Part shown: positions 57,438 to 64,000 of the stretch, piece by piece
How the letters are laid out: each line of letters opens with the position of its first letter
Position numbering within the stretch: position 1 is the first letter of the stretch
Assembly (NCBI GenBank): GCA_036874045.1
Contig: CM072344.1
Location: 7,164,501-7,228,500 of the forward strand
Origin: Cymodocea nodosa
Lineage: Eukaryota > Streptophyta > Magnoliopsida > Alismatales > Cymodoceaceae
DNA: 64,000 nt
Direction: 5' to 3'
The notes under the pieces: generated by a model
What the model saw: only the letters and a program-made list of their open reading frames with translations
The model's database searches: none
Told to the model about the DNA's origin: nothing
Translations under genes and position numbers: made by a program

Positions 57438-58099
57438 ATACAGATACTTACAAAAGATAACTCTCCAATTCTTAAGGAATTTCAGATAGTTACATACGTA
57501 GCCTTTCAAAAAGTCACTTAAGTTAGGAAAGACATTAAAAATTAACTATCTGAAGGTTAAAACAGATTTCAGATACTTACTAAAGGTAACTCTCCAATTC
57601 TTAAGAGTTTTCGAATAGTTACAACATAACCTTCTGAAAAGCCACTTAAGTCATGCGATAAGGGCATGACACGTGTCCTTCAGAAGAAAGTAATCGAAAA
57701 TACATTAAAATAGAAGACGACTAACTATCCGAAACTTAAAAACTTAACTATTTGAAACCAAAGACATTTCGGATACTTAAAAATCAAACCATCCGAACAA
57801 AGAAGAGCTTAAACTCACCAAAGAGAAATTCTTTTCGGATAGTTATAGAAATAACTCTCTGATCAACCAAGGAAAAGAGTTAACCATCCAATTTACCTGT
57901 TTTGTGTAGTGACTTGCAATGTAACTCTCCGATCAACCACTTGACAAAAATGGAAATTTTCCAAAATCTATTTTCAAAAGATTTCTAGATATATAGCAAT
58001 TAGATAATTTTAGTTTCAATAGAATAACTGCGAAAATTATTTTAAGAATATTAACCACATGTTTTTTCATCACCAAAATTAACTTATAAAATAATGAAC
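57438..58099. repeat. Motif-rich spacer: TAACTATCCGAA / TAACTCTCC arrays
   Basis: No gene. More than ten copies of TAACT(A/C)TCCGAA-like or AGATAGTTA-like half-sites, with CACTTAAGTCATGC and GACACGTGTC-like blocks, as in the U3 of the LTR at 61,680-62,240 and the Sirevirus spacer at 26,085-26,330. Probably an LTR U3 remnant in minus orientation. Flanks do not show LTR ends. Confidence 0.5.
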
Positions 58100-60215
58100 T
58101 AACATAGACAACTTGAATTAGGGTTTGAGAGGCAATTTAGTCTTCCTCTCCTTTGAGATGTTGAATCTTCTAAGCACCTTTTCTAAGTACCTTCTTCTAA
58201 TTCATTCTTAGTGTACCAGCCATTCTATCTCGGATGATTCTCATGCCCAAGATTTACTTGGTTTCTCCCAAATCCTTCATGTCGAATTCTTTTGACAATT
58301 GTCTCCTTAATTGCTTGATCCATTCCATACTTGAATAAGCAATTAACATATCATCTACATAAATTAGTAGAATGATATAGCAGTCATCAAGCATTTTGAT
58401 GTAGTAGCGGTAGTCTGTATCACATCTCTTAAAGCCTAAGGTATAGATAAAAGTATCGAATCTCTTATACCATTGTCTTGGTACTTGCTTCAAGCCAAGC
58501 AAACTCTTCAATAATTTGCATACTGTCTTTGCCTTCTTGCCTGTCACTGCAAATCCTTCTAGCTACATCATGTAAAGCTCTTCCTTCAAATCTCCATGTA
58601 GGAAAGTTGTCTTTACATCCATTTGCTCTAAAAATAAATTTTCTACAATAACAATACTTAAGACTATTCTTATAGTAGTCATTTTCACAACTAGTGAAAA
58701 TACTTTAGTATAGTCTATGTTGGTCTTAGATTTGCTAGAAACCCTTAACAACAAGTCTAGATTTATATTTCTTGTTGCCATTTGGTTGTTCTTTCAACTT
58801 GAACACCCACTTATTTCTTAGGGTTTTCTTCCCTTCTAGCAATGGAATTAGCTTCTAGGTTTTATTCTTTTCAAGGGACCTTAGTTCCTCTTTCATTGCT
58901 AACTCCCACTCTTGTGCATCACTTCCACAAACAACCTCTTGATATGTTTCTAGTTCGCCATCATCTGTTAGTAGTAGATAATTGAATGATGGTGCATACC
59001 TTTCAAGAGGTTTGGAAACCCTTCCAGATCTTCTAAGTTGTCTAGTGACAACATCCTCTTCCTGGTTGTCCAACTGTTCTTGTTGTTCAACTTCTGGAAA
59101 CTGAATTTCTTCTATAGGTTCCTTCTAAAGTTGTTTAGCACCACTATCTAGGCTAATTTCAGTAGTACTTTCAGACTAAAACTCTAATTGTTGTTCAACT
59201 ACACTTTCTATGTGCTTGTACATCTTGGATTTAATGAATATGACATCTTTTGCATAGATTATTTTCTTGGTTTCTTCCACCAAAAATTTGTAACCAAAAT
59301 AATCCTTACCATAGTCAATGATTTTGAATCCAACTTGTCCCTTTTGTCACTACTCAAGTGGACAAATGACATGAACCCAAAGACCTTCAGATGAGCATAG
59401 TTGACTTCTTTACCAATCCACAATTCTTCAAGGTTTTTAAGCCCCATTGAAACAAATGGTCCTCTATGTATCAGATAAGTAGTTGTGTTGACAGCTTCTA
59501 CCCAGAATGCTTTGGGAAAACCTACATGTAATCTCATGCATCTAGCCCATTCATTCAAGGTCATGTTCATCCTTTTAGCAACACCATTTTGATGTGGAGT
59601 CCCAACTATAATCCTCTACCTTTTGATTCTTTGCTCTTCACAGTAGGTTTTAAATTCATGGTTGTCATATTCCCCTCCATTGTCTGACCTAATGGATTTT
59701 AATTTTCTCCCACACTGATTTTCCACTTCTACCTTCTATTTCTTGAAAACTTGGAAAACTTCAGACTTCTGTTTGAGAAAATAAATCCATACCTTCCTAG
59801 TACTATCATTAATAAATGTGACATAATAAAAGACACCTCCTAAAGAATTGATAGGAGCAGGTCTCCACACATCCGTGTGAACTAGCTCCAATTTCTATGA
59901 CTTTGAATCATGAGGAGTCTTGGCAAAGCTAACTCTATTCTACTTTCCCCCAATACAATCCTCACATACCCCTAAATTAACATTCTTCAACTTAGAGATC
60001 TTCCCATCTGCCACTAGAACCTTCACCCCTTTCTCACTGAGGTTTCCCAACCTCTTATGCCATAGGTCAATGTCATTAGTGTCATTGACTGCTGTAATGG
60101 AGTCATCTTGATATGATGTTAAATATAAGGTGTCAGTCCTCTATCCTAAGGTAATAACTCTTGCACCTTTGGTTACCTTCTATTTTCCCGCACCAAAGCC
60201 AATGTGGTAATTGTT
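58100..60215 (-). pseudogene. pol: Element H: pol fragment of a Tork-like Ty1/copia element
   Basis: Read down from 60,215: pre-integrase (DLWHKRLGNLSEKGVK), integrase (KLELVHTDVW, SIRSDNGGEY, HQNGVAKRMNMTLNE, FWVEAVNTTTYLI), linker (RRSGRVSKPLERYAPS), RT (QMDVKTTFLHGDLKEE, KQVPRQWYKRFDTF, intact YVDD in LLIYVDDMLIAYS) ending after FDMKDLGETK. Gag, protease, RNase H and LTRs are absent. At least one frameshift near 58,800 and several stops. Closer to Tork/Tnt1-type elements than to Sireviruses, and different from element G. Confidence 0.85.
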
Positions 60216-60276
60216 TGGATCTCCAGCATGGCACCAGAAAACTTGTTTGGATCTCCAGCAACGTGCTAGAAAAACT
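60200..60276 (-). other. Two tandem tRNA-Asp-like primer-site copies next to the LTR of element D
   Basis: On the minus strand, after the LTR end AACAAATCCA come TAGCACGTTGCTGGAGATCC and TGGTGCCATGCTGGAGATCC, about 34 bp apart, each preceded by AAG and a T run and followed by AAACAA. The second merges with element H. Confidence 0.55.
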
Positions 60277-62465
60277 TGGATTTGTTAACTTCTATTTTTA
60301 CTTAGTTAATTTATTTTTATGCCTATATCATTGAATTCCTTTTTAGAAGTAAATAAACAACCTTTCACACAAATTAAATATTAATTTCAATTTATATTTT
60401 AACTGCAAGTGCACAGTGTCTATTGATTAATGTGCAAGTACAGGTCAATCCCATAGGGAATTGCTTAAGAATTGTGAACTGTTTTGTTTTTAACAATCAA
60501 ATTTATATTCAATAAGCTCTCCATTGAGTTACAGTTAACTCAATAGACAAAGTTCGTTGAATTATAGTTAACTCAACAGACTAACCTTATGGACTTAAGT
60601 TAACACCTATTTAATACAGCTATTTAATAGCCTACCTTTCCTATTTAATACAGCTATTTACAGAGGAATTTGGCCAACCATTAGGTGATTCCACAGATTG
60701 TAAATAACATCAATTAAGCTCTTTAATGTTAGTAAACACTGGATTTATCATTAGGCAATACTAACATTCAGATAATTCAAACAATAACCATTAAAATCTT
60801 TAAGTCTTTTGAACAAACCAATTTCAATAAATTGTAAAACTAAAACAATCATAACATTGACAAAGATAACATTAATCACGATACAAAACAAACAATACAA
60901 CACTCAAATACAAAATATAAACACAGATAAGTTGTTTTTGGTATTTTTGTTTTGATATGAGCATGGAAATGGGCGAAAGGTGAAATGCAAAGTAATCTCA
61001 GTCAATAGTAAATACTCCTGTCACTACATACAACGCGATTACACCACTGAAAATTAAACCACTTACAATTCTGTCTCCTCTCCCTATAGAATCACGAGTC
61101 CAAAATTGCAAAATGATCTCCTCTTCAACATACAGGCATCAACTCAAAGCCAAGGCTAGAAGCTTTACGATCTCTTGAGATGAGTCAGCACTTGGTGAAA
61201 ATAGCTTCCCTTCCCGCAACGCAATCACTCCTCACAGTGGTTGTCAAGCACTGTGTTTGGCTTGGAATCGACCCGACATCGGGAAAGTATCTCACAAACC
61301 TTCGATGGTTGGTGATTATGGTGGTGGTGATGATGGTTGGTGTGGTACTTTAGAGAATTGCCAACGCTGATCCTCCTCTACACACACTAGCCACACCCAT
61401 CGATCACACACCTTTTACTTCTTTTTCTTCTTTTCTTTTATATTTCTTCAATGGTAACTGCTTCTACATGAATGGTCGGTTGGATTTCTTTCATTCATAT
61501 CAACGACGATGATTTCTTCTCCTTTCGACGAGTAAATTCCTACGTGATACATGCGATCGTGGTTTTTTTCTTCCAATTGTCCTGTTTCTGCAACCGCTAC
61601 AGTGGCATATTAGAAAATAAATGGTCCGTGGAGTTACAAATAACTCAACGGACTTGCTTTATTGATTTAACTATAAAACACGTGCATAAATTTAACTATC
61701 TGATGCTCAAGTGTATTTCGGATACATACAAACTTAACTATCTAATGCCTAGATGCATTTCGGATAGTTACAAACTTAACTATCTGATACTCAGATGCAT
61801 TTCGAATAGTTACAGATAACTCACCGATATATAACTTAAGTCAATCTTCCAGATCACGACACGTATCATCAGCAGTTTTATAATAAAGAAATATTTCAGA
61901 GAGTTACAAGTCTAACTATCCGATGCCCATATGCATTTCGGATAGTTAAAGATAACTCACCAAAAATCCACTTAAGTCATTCTTCTAGAACATGACATGA
62001 GTCATCAACAGTTTTATAATAAAAGGAGATTTCAGAGAGTTACACATATAACTATTCGATGCCCAACTGTAATTTCGGATACTTAGAGATAACTCATCGA
62101 AAGTCCACTTAAGTCATGCATTATGGTTTCGACACGTGTACTTCAAGAAATAATAAAATATTCTTTTAAAACATAAGTGTTCGGTAATTTAAACATAACT
62201 GTCTGGTACATGTTCGGTACGTTAAACATAACTATCCGAAATAACAGAAAATTCTGATACTTAAGAATTTCACAGCCTATAATTTACCGACAGTTTAGAA
62301 ATGTACTAAATTAACATTAATTCCCTAGACTTATGCAGATTCTTTCATTAAAGCATATAACAGTGCAATTATAACATAATGGCTTAATTCTCATATGATA
62401 AGCTAAATATTATGCAATTAACCATCATTTAATTATTAATATTATGCACTTTTTCATTCTAAACA
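60277..62465 (-). repeat. LTR of Athila-like element D
   Basis: 2,189 bp; on the minus strand TGTTTAGAATG to AACAAATCCA. TATA box at 61,437-61,442 (minus). The U3 part (61,680-62,290) is an array of TAACTATCCGAA / GCATCGGATAGTTA motifs with repeated blocks (TTTTATAATAAAG, CACTTAAGTCAT, ACACGTGT); AACTCAACGGA palindromes lie at 60,510-60,600 and 61,620-61,670. It is bordered on the right by a PPT, so it is a 3' LTR of a minus-strand element, yet primer-site copies follow its other end. Confidence 0.87.
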
Positions 62466-64000
62466 CTCCCCCCATACCTAAATTTTGCTAGTCCCTTAGA
62501 AAACTAAGACTAATTAATGGGTCTTTCTAAAAGTGTTAGAATTAACTCTTCTTTTTTTCTTATGTTCAGCATAAGAACTTGTATTATTATATAGATATTC
62601 TGTATATTTTAGTAATATTATTTTCTCCTCTTCAACCTACAAATATACTTAGAATATATGCAAATTATATACAAAATATATCATCATCACATAGGTGTTA
62701 ATTATATTATCATTTGTTCTTCTTTTCATCATCTGTCATCCTAAATTTTCTAATAAGATTTCTAGAAGAAATTTCAACAACATACGAATCAAAGTACAAT
62801 CCAATTCAATCTGATTAAGACAGTAGAATAAAGAATTGTATCTCCATAAAACAACTTCAAAAGTCAATTCTAGATTCATATTTCAGCAATTCTAGATAAC
62901 AGAAAATATACTCGATTCATAAGATATCTGTATTTCACAAAACACTTGTATCTTTTCAGAACATTATATGTATTTTTGTACTTTAAAAGTTAATTTGACA
63001 AGCTTGAATCATACAAAAGCGTTCTAATGTATCCATGTAACGAGCTTTCAGTCAACAATCATAGATCTAATCAGGATCTTAGGTTGCCAGATTTTAAGAG
63101 TCTTTTTTTAGGTCAACAATTCTTACATACCTATCTGCTCAAGTACAAAAGGCTCGTGATCAAACAAGTCAATAAACTCTCAAAGTTTTTTTTTTCTCTT
63201 TTCACAACACTGTATATGTACGTATTTCATTAATACAGATGCAATAAAACACCAATCTCATATAGTCATGCTTCTATCATTTACTGAAAATATGAATCCA
63301 TAACAATAAGCTCATACTTTTTCTATAGTTTAATAAGATCTACACATAAATCATTCTACAAGTTTAATCAATCAAATTAAATGTATCTTTAATCATATGT
63401 GTTTCATTTAATCTAGAATTCACATCTCAGCTCTTTCAAGACTTTAGATAATTTACTGATATTTCATTAAGCATTCTGATTTCATTTTAAAATCGTGAAA
63501 CTGTTAAACTCATGAAATTCAGAAAAAAAAAACATAAGATACTATATCTAGATTTGCATAAATAGTAAATTCTATAGCATCTTATATAGCCTTCTAAATA
63601 TAACATTCAAGTAGTTACAGTTTATAAAAATTTTATAGTCTCAATTATTGAATAGTTACAGCAAGTTCATAAAAAAAGAATTTCAATTTCCACAAACTTT
63701 TCAGTACTATTTTAATTCCTTTAATTAACAAACTTACATGGCTGTTACTTTAATTACCTCCCCCCAATACCTACATTTTGCATTGTCCTCAATGTAAAAG
63801 ATTTGACAATAAATATGGTACTTGTAGCAGGCATGAATATAGTTTTGTTGATTTAGCACCTAACTCAACGAATGGGTTTAAATCTAAATTCAAGATAAGT
63901 AATCAGTTACATACCTTGTTTCGTTCGTATCTCCTTCTACATATTCTAATTTTTTATTCTGAAAAACTTTTTATTCACAGATAAAAGCAGAATATATAAC
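62466..64000 (-). other. PPT and 3' noncoding region of element D, running off the window
   Basis: PPT on the minus strand (GGTATGGGGGGAG) at 62,466-62,478. The rest aligns, reversed, with 46,770-48,307, including the GGTATTGGGGGGAGG motif with its TTTACATTGAGGACAATGC block at 63,752-63,800 and the uninterrupted counterpart of the solo-LTR target near 63,505. No gene; the small ORFs are noise. The ORF expected upstream lies beyond 64,000. Confidence 0.8.

Noticed and set aside
61680..62290. Spaced palindromes resembling a CRISPR or a satellite array.
   Set aside because: Units are degenerate, irregularly spaced and part of an LTR U3; plant nuclear DNA.

Overview
This window is plant nuclear DNA, probably from a eudicot with a large, repeat-rich genome. 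I recognise no host gene outside transposons. Almost all 64 kb is nested, decayed LTR retrotransposons of both plant superfamilies: Ty3/gypsy elements of Athila type (tRNA-Asp-like primer sites, GGTATGGGGG tracts) and Ty1/copia elements (two Sirevirus-like families with TGGTATCAGAGC primer sites, and two Tork-like elements). The sequence is AT-rich. Premature stops are mostly TAG where CAG or TGG is expected, as in long-methylated heterochromatin. The species cannot be named from what is here.

Layout. 1-6,670: Athila-like remnant A (env-position ORF, gag, 3' noncoding DNA), split by a Sirevirus solo LTR at 4,514-5,719. 6,671-15,188: Athila-like remnant B (protease, RT, RNase H and integrase, then gag downstream), split by solo LTR L3a at 7,566-9,790. 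15,189-16,079: inverted Sirevirus LTR piece. 16,080-30,856: Sirevirus-like copia element with both LTRs, gag (split by solo LTR L3b at 18,479-20,660), pol, a 1.9 kb spacer, a 2.6 kb env-position ORF and several polypurine tracts. 30,857-34,252: an LTR of a second Sirevirus family (LTR2), broken by an Athila-type LTR fragment followed by primer-site copies and a small zinc-knuckle ORF (E). 34,253-40,883: minus-strand copia element F with its LTR2. 40,884-57,437: Athila-like element C, carrying pol, an env-position fragment, an F-box gene copy, 3' noncoding DNA and a chimeric 3' LTR. Inside that LTR sits complete minus-strand copia element G (50,355-57,415, 5-bp duplication TAAAC), itself hit by solo LTR L3c. 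57,438-60,276: motif-rich DNA and fragment H of a Tork-like copia element. 60,277-64,000: LTR and 3' region of minus-strand Athila-like element D, running off the window.

The most interesting layer is exchange of modules between families. The env-position ORF of the Sirevirus and that of the Athila-like elements are homologous although their pol genes belong to different superfamilies. The Sirevirus spacer before that ORF also contains Athila-type 3' noncoding and LTR U3 sequence, followed by a TATA box and a telobox. The LTR of element C carries about 280 bp of Sirevirus promoter including a second TATA box. Element C has an F-box gene in its 3' ORF slot, and elements A and B have gag in that slot. 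Several unrelated LTR families carry arrays of short CG-centred palindromic motifs that may have helped these exchanges.
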